Source: Paragonimus westermani
Lineage: Eukaryota; Platyhelminthes; Trematoda; Plagiorchiida; Troglotrematidae
Reading direction: 5' to 3'
Assembly (NCBI GenBank): GCA_008508345.1
Contig: QNGE01003091.1
Span: forward strand, 25,896 to 89,895
DNA: 64,000 nucleotides
The notes under the pieces were generated by a model. It had not been told where the DNA came from and ran no database searches. It was given only the letters and a program-made list of their open reading frames with translations. Position numbers and translations under genes: made by a program. Positions 22,861-35,835 of the stretch are shown one piece after another (position 1 is the first letter of the stretch; every line of letters starts with the position of its first letter).

Positions 22861-24170
22861 CCGGTATTTTCGGGAAATTAGAGATTTCCCCGACACAAAA
22901 CAAGACTAACCGAGCATTCCAATGATCGAAGTCGTTCTGCGTGTGACCTCTTAAGTGTTTTTGAGGCATTCAGGGAGTCGACACTACGCACTGCTTTTAT
23001 GTCCCGTCTAGTGCGTGTGAGCCCGTCTCGCGTATTTCTTCTCTCTTGTTTTCTACGTTGATCCCAGGATAGACTAGAGCTAACTGCTTACTATATTTCC
23101 AAATAATGATGAAAAAATGTTTGTTTCCAAGACATGGTTTCCCTTTCGTTTGATACTTGCTGGGACTGTAATGCATACGACTACCAAGTCGATATTCAGC
23201 AGCGTTAGGAAGCGCACCTCCTAACAAGACATTCAAAGTGAATTACGTCATATCGATCGATCGATCAGGCTTGGACTAGATCTATCTGTATCACTCCACT
23301 GAGCTAATCAGATTGCAGTCCTGTGGACAAAGGCCTGTATACTATCTGAACTGTAATGTAATTCGTTCGAACGGCTCGACAGCCATGCAAAACCATCTCA
23401 TCTGATTCACCCTACGTTATCATATACGACTGTCTATTCTGATTTGCTACGCGTCTTGTCTGTCACGTACGGTAATCGTTTCGTCCCATATAGTTAGAGA
23501 ACCTGTGGCCTAATTCTACCTCAGTTTTTCAATAAACAGTGTTATCATGTATTTTCTTCCTCTCCGTTCTGGGTCAAACGATTGAAGTCGTAATAAAAAG
23601 AATGATCCAATAAGTAGGTATGAGTAGATTGGCATTAGACGAAATAAAGATGGAAAAAACTAAGATAGCCAAAAATGCTTTTACAAAAAGAACAACTGAG
23701 ATCGTGTAAAGCTAAACAAGACAGGTGTGCAAAAAATAATTGTAGGTACGAAGAATCCAACCATCGGACGCACGAGGAAGCCCGCAGTGATTATATCGAA
23801 CAGGCGTAGAAAGAAAAAACGCGATTACAAGCATCAGACGGACAGTAAGTTAATGCCTTTGACTGCCTGTGTATGACAAACTATTATTGCAAGATGCATC
23901 TTATACATTGCACACTAGGCTAGACTGAGGTATCCCCTGGAAAATGCAGAACCACGATTCGAGTGTTGATTTATACATTAGCGTTCCTCAGCAGTAGGTC
24001 CAATGTTTAGTGTGGTATCTGCTCACGAGGCCTGGGAACGGCCTATATTGGTTTGGCAACGTAATTCTTCGTGAATTGGTCTCCCGAGATCAACTAATTT
24101 TTCCGGAGTATTTCCTTTTGTAAAAGTGGTCAACCGCTGACATCTCCGAAGGGAGTTTATCTAACCACAG
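22861..24170. other. Anonymous non-coding stretch
   Basis: No gene supported. There is a short (ATCG)n tract at about 23252-23266. Confidence 0.45.
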
Positions 24171-24290
24171 TTAACTTAAGATGTCACCTACCCGCCTACG
24201 GCCATCCGAGAGGCTACGCATGCACCGCGACAGCTGTGAGGGTGTTCGGTCTCCTAGCTTATAGGTGGCGACCAAATCCCGAGTACTGCT
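24171..24290 (-). pseudogene. Ty3/gypsy Gag fragment
   Basis: The minus frame contains YKLGDRTPSQLSRCMRSL, the counterpart of ATELGDRKPSQLLRHMQRL in the Gag of the element at 48.6-56.7 kb. The rest of the frame (to 24632) has no Gag similarity that I can see. Only this ~35-codon piece is supported. Confidence 0.6.
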
Positions 24291-27129
24291 GTATCTGACT
24301 ATCCCGTACGTCGAATAATTGACGCCCACAGGAAACCATATGGGTTTTCTGAGGGGAATATCGCTTAAGAGTTCCTCGTCCCGTTGCCAAGTCATTAGGT
24401 AGTGACTGAACAATATACGAAAATCTAAGTTAAAAGGTGGCGCGAGGTGATATGACTTGTCGCAAACATCACCTCGACTTAATGGAACCACCCTCTCCGA
24501 TTTTGGAAGAATATTCGGATAACCGAGACGAAATGATGTTTTCGATACCACTGTCCAGTCGAACTGTATTCTCCAAGGTACGGCGACAAAAAAATGGAAA
24601 TACCTCAAAAAATGAACAATCATGTTTATCAACTATGTGGTGAACGTCAGAAATAACCCAACTCGGAAAAATTAGATAGTGAGTAAAGACTGTCCGATAA
24701 TGCGGTTTAACAGGTACACAAATGATGTTAGTGCAATACCAAGTAATGTGGCCTATGGATAGTTACAGCAGCCGGATAGTCTCTAGGGTGATCAACTTTT
24801 ACAGAGAAGTGAAGTGTCCGAAGTAAGGATAGCATCGTCAAAGGACAACAGATAAGAGGGCGGGTGAAGCCGTTAATAATCGGCACAGTTCGGTTAACCA
24901 AGGAAAATGGCAGGCAGCGATCAGAACAAGTTATACTTTTGAAGCGTGTGATAAGCACATCACAAAAACGAAACCACAGGTAATATCATATTAACCATGA
25001 GATTATCGAACGTTTACAATGAGCGCCACAAAACATCAGTCCAACGTATCTATATAAAAGGCAAAAACAAAAATTGGCACACCCAGAAAAGGTATTCGAT
25101 GAAAACAAGTAGACATAAAGTGCACGTAAGCGATTCCAAACCGCAGACAACATCACGAACTGAACGCGTTATTGTTGTTATTTAACACACAGAATGCATA
25201 AGCTTAAACCGCATGGTCAAGCATAGGGCTCATTATGTCGTTACTCACGAGTAACCCTATGCTTGGTCCATGCAAGGACCACATGTACAGTTCGAAAGAA
25301 GGTAAAAACTGAATTGACACCACGAAAGTTCTTCCACTGCAACAAGCCTCAAGAGGCTCCTTAACAGGACGAGATGTATGTACAACACTCGAAAAAGTAC
25401 TTCGTGATTTTGAAAAAATACACAACAACTGAGATATTTCAGGGTACGGAGGAGTACAGATTGTAGATTAAATACTGTGAAACACTCTTTAGACAGTTGT
25501 ACTTGATATACCATCATTCGAGTCCACGGGAACATAAGTGACTTTACACGCTTTGTGTAATCACAAATTACGACTATAGCCAACGTCCATACGGAACAAC
25601 TCACCTTTGATAAAAGATTCTGGGGATTGTTGAGTATACCAGTTCTTAAAACAATCTATAAACGTGGAGTCATTAAATGCAGGGTTAATCGCAAATAACT
25701 GTTCAGAGCTTGACATAACTTGTCACGCCTTCGAACGACCTTCAAACTGAAATCCGCGGGGATTTACTGGTTCAGTGGGTCAATGGTTTGGAGATGGAAG
25801 CAAGAGGCTAAAGCTTCTGAGAACTCCGCCTCTCGATGCGTAACATCTCGAAGTTTTGAACAAGGAGCGAAAATTGAGAGGAAGGTGCAGTAAATGAATT
25901 CGTGCCTTGAAAATTTTTCAGTCAACAGAAACGGCTCCGCCTTATGTAAAAACACCGGCTGTTGCAACATGTTTCCACATGGTGCAGTATCCTCTGATAG
26001 TGGAACAGAGTTCAAAAACAAGTTTGATGAGTGTTCAGCATTCTTCTTTCTAGACCTGTTGTGCGAGTTTCTTTTGTGTGAGATTCCGTAGCATTTTCCT
26101 TCCCATAGATTTAATTTAGTCAAATTCCCATCAAATTTTTGACCATCATTGTTATCTGTTTTACAAACTCATTAAGTTCCTCGTTGTTTCTTCTCGAATT
26201 AGGTCCTAGTGACTGGAAATATGGGTTCTCAGAGTCAAATCAATATTGGTCTTACACTAAAATCTTCCATCAAAAAATTCAATAAAAGTGTTGAGTTCAA
26301 AGGGGTATGGCCTGTCAGTTACGAATAACTCAACGAATAGACAGTGAGTATATTGCCGACACGCGGAATCGATGTGAGAGTGGGTGAATAGCAAGATGAA
26401 ACGTCAGTACGGTTAAAAGACAAACGAACACGCAGCGGAGTGGTACGTTCGTGTGCGCGGGCCACGTGCCGGTAACCATAATCGTTCAAACAAACATCTA
26501 AGCGCATGCAAAAGTTCGGGGGGAAAAAGAGTACAAGTGTTGATCGTAGCCTTAACGCAGTTAGCAATAAACCAATAGGATCGCTTCGCAAGGATGAACT
26601 GTGTATGTTGGTGATAGCTGTAAACTTCTTGTGTCCTGATGGCACCGATAGCTTGAACTCCTCAGCTCTCATCTGATGGTCTGCATGGCTACCCATTGAA
26701 TTGAAGGTTTCTTTTCTCGTGTCTTCACAGCGCTCAGCGCCCTCAGAGGCACACTGGAGCAAGAAACCGTGAACTATCTGGCTATAACTGCTTCGTCTTG
26801 AACATGGTCATGTTGACCGTTCCAAACATTGCAAGCGATCGACGAGGAAAAGCTGTCTGCATTCGAGTCTACCATGTTGGACCTGTTGCCTGTTGCAATT
26901 TCCCCCGTTGAGTATTAATCGCCACGGATGGTCAGGAGACTTCAATATCGGCAACGTTGATACCAAGTCAACTCTAAGTCGACGATACTCTGAAGGGTAC
27001 ATGTTCACAGCTGTCAGACTTTTTCCATACTGTTCATTTTTCTGGTCCGGGACTGCCTTAGTGGCATGACATTGTGCAATCTCCAGGGGCAAATTGACCT
27101 GCTAGATACACTGTGGCCTAATCACGGCT
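24291..27129. other. Anonymous non-coding stretch with one long-armed hairpin
   Basis: No gene is supported. Frames of 70-150 codons on minus (for example 26319-26762 and 25257-25604) carry no motif. An 11-bp perfect inverted repeat lies at 25218-25265. Confidence 0.4.
25218..25265. repeat. Perfect 11-bp inverted repeat (hairpin)
   Basis: CAAGCATAGGG at 25218-25228 and its exact complement CCCTATGCTTG at 25255-25265, separated by 26 nt. Function unknown. Confidence 0.6.
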
Positions 27130-28260
27130 CCAATCTTCTGATGCGGTCGAAATAACTAGGGTTGAACTGACCAAAAGAGGTTTCAACAACACCAGAAGGT
27201 TCGTAGCATTTCTTCATTCGCTTCAAAGTTCGGATCGCCCGACGGCACGCTGGGAACAACGGTTTCTAAGTCTTTCTCTGAAGCGTGTATCTGTCAATGT
27301 AATACACGGTTTTCGCATAGCTGCTCTTGTGCATAGCTTCACACCTACCAGTATTAAAATCCAGTTGGTTTAATCAAGACCAACCCAAAAGAATGTTCAG
27401 GTCGTTTTCTAGGTAAGAGGATCGATGGTAACTTTTACGGCACGCCGAAGCTTGACGTCTTCAGCAAACATTAATAGCTGGTACGCGATTATACAGGAAG
27501 AGAGTTCGTAAATAGAAACGGGTCATAAACTGAAACTTGTGGTGCTCCACGGTAGCCGGCTCCTCATGTTGGGATTGCACCGTTTAGTCGCGCTCTTTAC
27601 ACACGATTAGCAGGATGTGACTTGAACCACTGGAGGACTTTGCCTCGAACCCCACGATGGGGAAGATTGTCAATTAAAACACCATAGTTCACTTGCTCAA
27701 ATATCCCTACAGGTAAAGTTATATGGCGTCGAGGCCATTGCCCTGACCAACTGCTTTTACCCAGCGGTCGGTAGCTACCAACGGACTAACTAAGACAGCA
27801 GCAGCAAACAACAAATAGTCCTCGCTTGGATCGTGTTGTACACTGTGGAAATCGCGAGAGATTAAGTTTCCATGAAGCGAGTCATCTGTGAGCGCCTCTA
27901 AAATTCCTGAAACGCTCGATCTCAGGGCGATTGGTCTATAGACATTGGGACGATTGCGCCCACCAACCTTGAAAATAGGTGTGGTGCTCACGAGTTTCCA
28001 GCTAATTGGTATAGTCGTCTGGGAGACAGGTTGCGTGAACAGTAAGGTGACTGGGTCAGCAAGCTGTTCAGTCGCTTTACGCAAGGCCTCAGGAAATGTA
28101 TCGTCGGGGTGACCAAGGCACCCGAGTTCATACAACACGGCCGTGGAGGTGGTATCCGTAGTGGGAGTAACAACAATTTCAGTGTCAAGGCGAACATGAA
28201 AAACTGATGACGATTATACAAACGTGCTGTTGTAAAGCTCGGCGAGGACGTCAGTGGCTT
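27130..28260 (-). pseudogene. LINE reverse transcriptase, decayed 5'-truncated copy
   Basis: The minus frame 28138-27719 reads PDDTFPEALRKATEQLADP, ISWKLVSTTPIFKVGGRN and NVYRPIALRSSVSGILEAL, which are LINE RT motifs 0-2. In shifted frames it continues with VNYGVLIDNLPHRGVRGKV (after the motif A region), VLQWFKSHPANRV and a decayed motif B. Several stops and frameshifts are present. The N-terminal endonuclease is not seen right of 28260. Confidence 0.8.
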
Positions 28261-28927
28261 CCGTGTTAAAGCTGGTGTCGTCTGGTGAGTTAAGAGTTAT
28301 TAACCCCAGATTTACCATAATGATGGCATCTCAGTTCTGGAATTGCAGTAAGTGTAACTTTTCACCACCTTCCTAGGAATCACTGGCCATTGCAGCAATT
28401 ACTGGAAGGCAATATTTTCTCACCTTCCCGAACAAATCAGCTAAGTTTATTGGAATGCTCGGCAAGAAAATAAAAAGTAAACCAAACCCAGGACGATGTC
28501 TTTGGAGCCGAAAGAGCCGTTACATATCTGGCACCGGTAACATGTGAATAAAGGTCAACTCGTCGTTGATGGGAAGATCTAGAACGAGACTCAACCGCGC
28601 AGGCTGCCATTTATTCCGGTGTGCCACAGTGAGCGTGCGGTTCGAGTGGAACACGCAGGTGTTCATTTGAGACCGGGGTGTGTCCTCGTTCTACGACGCA
28701 GGAAGGCGTGGCGCATAGAGAATTTCGGCTCACTCTCAGCAGCCCCGAATGGAAGTCGCCATGTAGTTCTGCTGAATGGCCACTCCACACGATGGATGTA
28801 CGCCATCCCACACGACAGATCAAACCAGTGAAACAGTTACACTTCTTCACGAACAATGTTCTGGCTCGATTCAGGGTACTGCATGGGGTAACCACAGGCC
28901 AGGGCTCAGGTTTTGAAGTGTTGAAAT

Positions 28928-29216
28928 TGATCCAACCGAACAATACGCAGTCAGTATTCACCATCGAAAACCGATTGACAATGAAAAACAAAGACTCAGC
29001 GCGTTGCACCCCATGTATTAGTATTGACCCTGAAAAATAGAGTGTACAGAGAAACACGCCAAGCTAGCGAGACAGGGAGCGAGTCGTGATCTAGTTCCGG
29101 GACGGGTGTTGCAAAATGGATAGCTTGACTGAACCAAGAGTAGGTAAAACACCGAAATCATCAAAAAGGTTAAGATGAATGCGACCAATGAAATATTATA
29201 TATTACAGTTGCTACA
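28928..29216 (-). repeat. 3' LTR of gypsy element B
   Basis: 289 bp. On minus it begins TGTAGCAACTG and ends GGTTGGATCA, so it has TG...CA ends. It is closely similar to 33328-33593 apart from a 22-bp segment present only here (around 29070-29091) and scattered substitutions. Confidence 0.75.
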
Positions 29217-29236
29217 TACCTTCTCCCCCCAGAAGA
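29217..29236 (-). other. Polypurine tract of gypsy element B
   Basis: Read on minus this is CTTCTGGGGGGAGAAGGTA directly before the TGTAGC start of the 3' LTR, the expected position for the plus-strand primer of an LTR element. Confidence 0.65.
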
Positions 29237-30129
29237 CTAGTATGCATTACACAGGCCCCCGTTTTTGAAGGGAGGGAAGAAAAATTATATATATCTTCTT
29301 GGCTGATCACATTTAGCGGGTGATACACACAAGGAGTGGTTTCACGTGATAGAGAATACCGAATTTTGGTGGAAGGTTGGTCGATAATAGTTGCCGCGCT
29401 GGCATGAGTCTTTTATTTGTGTTATTTAGTCTACGGCGCGTTTCTTGTCTATCGTGGCGGGCTGTTCAACTCTAAAACCTTTCGAGGGAAAAGGGTGGTA
29501 GGTATGCCCACTGCCGTACAACGGGTAACTGGAATCCGTTTTCATGCACCATGTTTGGATCGTCAGGAAGGACTAGAACACGGTGAAGTACCCGCAGGGC
29601 AGGGAGAAAGAAATAACTGACCATGTCAACCCATTCGGCCGACTAAATGGCTTCACGATAGACGTTTCATACACCCTGCCACGTTGGGTGCCCTGCCTTT
29701 GTTTTTTCCCTCTTATTTTTGTGGTCCTGTCTAAAGCTGATAGACTGCTAAAAGAGGAGGGTTAACAGGCGAACAAACCCGGTAAAGAACAACATCGTTT
29801 TTGTTGTGGACCTGAAAACGCATCAGATGAGTGAAAATGTATAGGAGTCGAAGCGTACACCTTGTCAGTTTTTTGTGTGTGCAAAAATAACCAAAACTCA
29901 CAAGTGAATGAGTAAGTAGACAGTTGACATTCAATCGAGAATTTTTTATTTGGTGGAAAAATATGACCAATTCCCAACAGGTGGACAAATAGAAGTACGA
30001 ATGTTCGTATGTTATGTTGAAAACGTCATTATCAAAAATAAGAAATGTTACCATATTCCGTAAAACATACAGGCTCGCGTAGCTTCCTACCAAGACGATA
30101 GGGCCTAGCGGTGGATGGAGCATGGGTTG

Positions 30130-31200
30130 GGGTTGCCGAGGTATCGACAACCGCAGGAGATTCTGGAGGAATGCTTCCCTCTACCACCGGGGGTCTCAGG
30201 CGAAGAACGTCAATTGTCGACGAGGGTTGCTTGACGATTCTTCCATGAATGCAGTTTTCAGCCTATCGACAGAAACTACCTCGCGTTTGCCGTTTCGGTT
30301 AACGGTGAATATTTTCGTCTCTCCAGCAGGAGCCGGTGTGTGAGGCTGCAGTTGTATCCGCGAGTTATCCGTACGTAGAAAGACATGAGTACAATAGGAT
30401 AGATTAGCGTGCATGTGTATGGCCGCCGATCGCCTCCCAGGCTGCGCTGGGCGCAGCTTCCGCATGTGGTGCACCAAGCGAGCTGTGTAGCTGCCGTAAT
30501 CGTATGGTGCTGAAGGGGCAGGTGAGACGAGTTCACCTGGTAACCTAGGTGTGCACTCAAAAACTAGTTTGGCTGCAGTAGCGTTTAAGTTCCCTTTCAC
30601 CTTGTTTCGTAGTCCTACAAGAATTAACCGGAATGCCTCTTTCCGGACACGATTAGCGTGCACACTAAGAGTAATTTTTGCTGGCGATAGAAACGCTCTA
30701 CCATTCCATTTGTTGCTGGATGGTAAGCTGTAGTACGAATGTCTTTGCTTCCCCTAAAGTATTTAAGAGGGTCACAAACTACAAAGTGTGATCCATGGTC
30801 GGTGGTCACCACTGTTGGACAACCAAGAAGGCGCTAGCAACTGTTTCTGCCGGGCAGCTGGGTAGCAATATGGCTGCAGGCCATATTGTGAAGCGGTCAA
30901 CACATGGCAACAGGTAAATGGATCCAACCGATGGTGGTAAGAGGTCTACCAAAACGACGCGCACGCGGTGAAAACGTGCGTCTGGTAAAGGAAAGTACCA
31001 TGGGAGCTCTCTGTGTGACGGTGGAATTTAGAACGTTGGCACTGGAGGCAAGAACGACCCCAACTGCGGACGTCGTAGTTTACCTTAAGCTGCACGAATC
31101 GTTCAGTGACGAGCTTGACTGAACCGGATGTGCCAGGATGGGACAAATTGTGCAGTGTCTCAAACACTGCGCGGCGAAAGGATGCAGGCACTACAGGACG
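30130..31200 (-). pseudogene. Integrase of gypsy element B
   Basis: On minus, 31191-30946 gives FETLHNLSHPG plus CLQCQRSK (the HHCC zinc finger). Frame 30812-30624 gives VTTDHGSHF and TTAYHPATNGMVERF (second catalytic Asp region and the Glu of DDE). The C-terminal barrel THVFLRTDNSRIQL with GKREVVSVDRLKTAF lies at 30663-30196. Frames are shifted between blocks, so there is no intact protein. Confidence 0.8.
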
Positions 31201-31489
31201 AGGTATGCCTCATGAAGTGTCGCAGATAATTACCCCTTCTGTAATAGTATATGCACTGGCTAGATCGTAAGAGAGCTATTCTGGCGAAGGTGCTCGATTT
31301 CTGGATCAGTGATGTGCGCGGCAGCCATGGTTGCCAAACCAATGCCATTATCAGTAAGCGCGCTGAAGTTGTGAACGCGTGAAGGAGCGTCCGCGACAGC
31401 GTTTCCGGTACCTGAGACATGTCGTATATCAGTCGTGAACTGAGAGACATAGTCCAGGTGCTTAACTTCCCCTGGGGGAATACCTGTCG

Positions 31490-32045
31490 GATCAAGTGTT
31501 TAGGGAATAAGTTAGCGGTTTATGTTCAATATAACCTGTAAAGTTCCTGCCATCCACTGAATGGCGAAAGTGGCGGATGCCTAAATTGATGGCTAGCAAC
31601 TCTCTACCGCGGGAGTCCGTGGGTTGTAGAAGTTTGGAGAAGAAAGCCAAAGGTTGCCATTTCTTTTCGACGAGCTGCTTTGAAGTAGCATCAACAGCTG
31701 TGTCCAAAGCGTTGGTAACGGTGGACAGTGGTGCAAGGAGAGCTAAGTCGACTACCGCATCCATGAGTTTAACGAACGCAGTGCGTGCAACCTAGGTGAA
31801 TTAACATTGGCGTTCATCTTCACGGAGAAGATTGGTCATTGGCTACATTGTATGCGCACAGTAAGGTATGGAAAGTCTACAGTAGTTTAACAGACCACAA
31901 AACCAGCGAACTTTCTCTGAGGAATTTGGCTCGGGGTACGCACGGATGGCTCTGACCTTATCCGGGAAGGACGCTATTCACTCTTCTGAGAACTTAGGAC
32001 CAAGAAATTCTACTGTAGACTTGACTAGTTCGCATTTGATGGCAA
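31490..32045 (-). pseudogene. RT C-terminus and RNase H of gypsy element B
   Basis: On minus, 32040-31900 gives KSTVEFLGPKFS and PDKVRAIRAYPEPNSSEKV, the end of gypsy RT. Then 31764-31492 gives LSTVTNALDTAVDA, KKWQPLAFFSKLLQPT, RELLAINLGIRHFRH and IEHKPLTYSL (RNase H with the TDHKPL block altered to IEHKPL). The RT catalytic region upstream is absent. Confidence 0.8.
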
Positions 32046-32084
32046 TAGCTATTGAATCGTTCGCTAACGATTCAAGATCACACC

Positions 32085-32432
32085 GAGTTACACGTAATCT
32101 TCTGATCCAGTAAATGTCACTCAATATTCAACGACAGAGATAATCCGTCATCGGAACGGTTAACGAGAAGGCGCTCGTAATAACTGGATTTAATACGGTA
32201 CTAAGTGAATCAATGTACAAGAAATTGAGTCTCTTACCTCGAATGTGAGAATCCTCAGAAATCGAAGGAAGAAAGTGCCCGCACAACAAATCGACAACCA
32301 GGTAGCGATCAGCAATGGTGGACGATAAAACGGGTTGAGCTCATTCAAACAAGCGGTCATTGGTTGGGTCAGGGCAAAATGACTGTTCATGCATCGAGAA
32401 ATGACGGGGATCATGAGTTACTCAATGACTTA
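32085..32432 (+). repeat. ~520-bp unnamed repeat family, copy A (partial)
   Basis: Shares ordered blocks with 35836-36357 (minus) and 62357-63402 (plus): GAGTTACACGTA, CCAGTAAATGTC, GGCGCTCGTAATAAC, ATCAATGTACAA, CCTCAGAAATCGA, GTGCCCGCACAACAAA, AGCAATGG and GGTCATTGGTTGGGTC. No coding capacity. It lies inside gypsy element B, where Gag/Pro should be. Confidence 0.75.
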
Positions 32433-33300
32433 CTCGATAAATAGCTGCTAAAGACGAGTCTTTGTGGGTGCAGTGACCCGCCTCATTACCATCTTTAAGA
32501 GTTTCATAGCTGTTCTCTGTATGCTATCTCAACAACACGCCTAGGAGTTGTGCCTTGAACTTTTCTGGTAAACGAGCTATAAACTGGCTGAATTTAGCCT
32601 GTTCAAAAGAAATCAATTAGTTGTAGAACGAACTGTGGGTGGGTACGAAATTCCACGAATATGATGGGCAACGCGTAGCGATAAACCAATGATCTCAACT
32701 ATTCAATAAATGACTGGATCGTAATATCAAGGTACTCAACAGTTTCGATCGAAAGCTCGGTCTGGGGAAATGAGCAGCCAACAGGTTCGAAACAATGGCG
32801 ACGAGCAGAGCTCCAAAAAGAGCAGTGCCCGCATCACTCATTTGAAGTACAATGACCGACAACTGGCTATTCGCACAACTGTCAGTTGGCGTAATAAAAC
32901 AAAATCGTCTAGGTCAATATCCAGTTAACGTTCAGAAAGAGGGGAGGTTGAATGCAGAGGAGTAAATATTTAGGGGATGGAGTTGGGTTGGATTTTCACA
33001 TTATCTTACTTCAAAATTCGATACAAGCTGTGTACCATAGGATGGGATTTGTCTTTTAGAACGGCGAGACTACTAGTGATATAGCTGTCGTTGGGTACTC
33101 AAGCGGCTTAGAATCGCTAGCAGACGTGAGTATAACATATAAAAGATGCATACTAATGGATAATCAAACCGGTGTTATAAAATTACTATGACCAATACGT
33201 GTATGCGGACAGAAAAATAAACTTTTGAAAGCGCAGAGCAGAATAGTAATACGGAACGAAAGCAGCGGGAACGGCAAAGTGTAACCACGCGTCCAAAATC
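32433..33300. other. Interior of gypsy element B without recognisable coding
   Basis: Expected to hold Gag and protease, but no Gag or DTG-like motif is readable in any frame. It is probably heavily decayed or replaced. Confidence 0.45.
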
Positions 33301-33304
33301 TATT

Positions 33305-33317
33305 CCGGGCTCACCGA
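33305..33317 (-). other. Primer-binding-site-like block of gypsy element B
   Basis: On minus this reads TCGGTGAGCCCGG, 10 nt inside the 5' LTR. The same GGTGAGCCCG lies next to the 5' LTR of gypsy element A at 56.33 kb, which supports a shared tRNA primer. The tRNA itself is not identified. Confidence 0.55.
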
Positions 33318-33327
33318 TCGTTGGAAC

Positions 33328-33593
33328 TAACCCAACCGAAGAATACGCAGTCAGTATTCACCGTCGAAAACCGATTGACAATGAAAAACAAAGACTCAGC
33401 GCGTTGCACCCCATGTATTAGTATTGACCCTGGAAAATAGAGTGTACAGAGAAACACGCCAAGCTAGCTAGTTCCGGGACGGGTGTTGCAAAATGGATAG
33501 CTTGACTGAACCAAGAGTAGGTAAAACACCGAAATCATCAAAAAGGTTAAGATGAATGCGACTAATAAAATATTATATATTACAGTTTCTACG
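33328..33593 (-). repeat. 5' LTR of gypsy element B
   Basis: 266 bp. Similar along its whole length to 28928-29216 but lacking a 22-bp segment, with terminal TG and CA both mutated (CG...TA). Confidence 0.7.
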
Positions 33594-35835
33594 GAGGAGT
33601 AACATTTTCAGTCATTTGAAAATAGGGAAATTCAGCGCGTGAGGATGTCGCCGCACCATTCACACGTGAACTAGTTGACCAGGTAGTTCAATCGTATAAC
33701 AGAAGTACAGCTTAAAATTATTGGCGATAACTGGATGGAAGATCTATCAGATGTTGTCTTTCGATGCCGCGCGACGAGACACAATAATTCAAAGTTCACT
33801 ACTGAAGTTTACGTACGGTAGAAAGCCCAGGATACTTTTGGAGGTCCCTCCCCTGGGGCAGAATGAGTACGTCATCACTTCCATAACGACAACACCCCTA
33901 ACACTGTGCGCTTAAAAGTGGCACCTAAATAAACAAAGAATTGGCTTGAGGTCAACGACCAATTGATGGCATTTAAAGTTATTATGACCGACCAGAAACG
34001 TCCGGCCCGGGCGTAGTCTAGTTTGAAAGTCTATGGAACGGACCGTTCAACATCAAGAACAAAGTGGATACGAATTTTTAAATCAATCGATCTCTTTGTG
34101 CGATGGATTATCGGTGCACACTTGATATTCTGGCACAATAGAGGCAAGCTATCTAAAGGAAGGACAATTGTGTTGAATCTCCAGGGCAAATACATGGTTA
34201 GTCCAACACTTGGCGATATACCTCGACATGGTAAGGAGGTATGGTCGCAGCCTGAAACAGATGGATTGAGGACAACACAAACTACTGGACTGGTCAATCA
34301 GTCAGCGGAATCAATGCGATGGACGCGAAACGGCAAGCAAAAGTCCTCGACGCACTGAACCATGAAGAAGCGCGCACGAAGCTTAAATGGGAGCCTCGCA
34401 GCGTTTTGTCTGGAATTTCGGTTCACAACCGCGAGTGTGCACGTTGTCTGAGAGTGTGCGATTCTAACAATAAAGATCTTACTTCGTTGAACCGCCTTCA
34501 GCTGGGATGATGAGGATCAACCAGCTAGAACAGCTATATACTTTGAAAGGTTTTGCAGACTTGAACATTATTAAGATTCACTATCTGAATCTTTTGAATT
34601 GATCGGATCTTTAAGAACCGTATATGTTCTGCATATCACTTGCCGATAAACCGTTTATATACCACCTGAACAGGGGATATGTTGTCTACATGCATAATAT
34701 GTGGACGCATGCAAATTTGCACTACTTTTTGTGGATTTTCTTGTGACCAGGTATTGGGGGTTGATATAACTCTAACGGTACACCACGGATTTTATCAGTA
34801 AAACAAAGACCTTCAGATCATGCCCAAGTAGGCTTACGGCAGAACAAAAGAGATAGTACATTTACGACGTTAAGTGACATCAAAGCGGTTTACTGAGTTC
34901 ATCCGCTAATATGATTTAACATCAACGGCCATTCAACTTAATTACTCGTACACATGATTTGGTGCGTTCTTCTTGATTACTCCTTGTAAAAGTGAAAAAA
35001 CATCATTTAAACGACAGAACCAAGCATTTCCAGTATCCGAGATAAACCACAAAAATAGAATGACATTAGCAGTTGCGAACCTGTGGCTACTTAAATAGTT
35101 CGAAGGCGGCTAGGTGTGCGGATAAAACTGAGCTGTTTTGCATGGCAGGTGGAAGTTAAAGAACCCAGGGAACCTGCTCAGTCGAACTGTTCGCTGATGG
35201 CATTTTGAAGCAAGACAGTTAGGATGGAATGATGAGTCTGCATTTCGCGAGTGGTGCAACATTCAAGCATAAATTGTAGCATATTGCTTCTGTTTTTACC
35301 AAGATAATGAGTGACTACGTTTGAATTCAAAATAAAGGCGTGCGTATATCCACACTGCTGGGTTGACAATCAAGCCCCTGTTTCGACCCTGTGATGTGGG
35401 TCGTAAAAGTAAGCACCACAAACCATCATCGCGTGTACTTACAAAACAGTGCATCAGACAAATCTTGCTGTGGTTTATCTGTCACCAACTGGTATTTTGT
35501 TTTATAATGTTTAGTATGTATCGATAACGGCCCTCCAGTTTAATGCATGTTACGGTTACCAACCCTATCGCTGTCCTAATGTGACAGAGAGGTTTGAAGT
35601 ACCTAGTGCCCTATTTATGACCTCTGAACTGTCACGAACAACTGCCACTGAATTTCTTGCAACAAAATGTTTAACTCCAACGTAGTCGAAACATATCCGG
35701 CGAGATCGAGCTTACGGTCCCCCTAAAAAAACACCCATATAGAGCTGATAAACTTCTCTAGTACAAGCTTACTTTGTTGATCTTGATAAGGTCTATTGGA
35801 GTATTTCAGAGATCGTTGTGCTCTACCCAATTAGT
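33594..35835. other. Anonymous non-coding stretch
   Basis: The longest frame, 34023-34358 on plus (111 codons), has no motif and is matched by a similar-sized antisense frame. No gene or repeat is supported. Confidence 0.45.

Larger units (their letters stand above)
28928..33593 (-). mobile_element. Ty3/gypsy element B (degenerate, both LTRs present)
   Basis: Two similar direct repeats (28928-29216 and 33328-33593) bracket minus-strand integrase, RNase H and the end of RT. A polypurine tract abuts the left (3') LTR and a GGTGAGCCCG primer-binding-site-like block abuts the right (5') LTR. The order LTR-PBS-...-RT-RH-IN-PPT-LTR is as expected for Ty3/gypsy on minus. The segment that should hold Gag, protease and most of RT (about 32.05-33.3 kb) is missing or replaced, partly by a copy of the ~520-bp repeat. 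No flanking duplication was found. Confidence 0.8.

Noticed and set aside
23252..23270. CRISPR-like or satellite array at the ATCG tract
   Set aside because: Only a few tetranucleotide units; no repeat-spacer structure anywhere in the window.
28611..29057. 148-codon minus frame and 120-codon plus frame over 28.6-29.06 kb
   Set aside because: They overlap the 3' LTR of gypsy B, with frames on both strands and no motif; better explained as LTR sequence.
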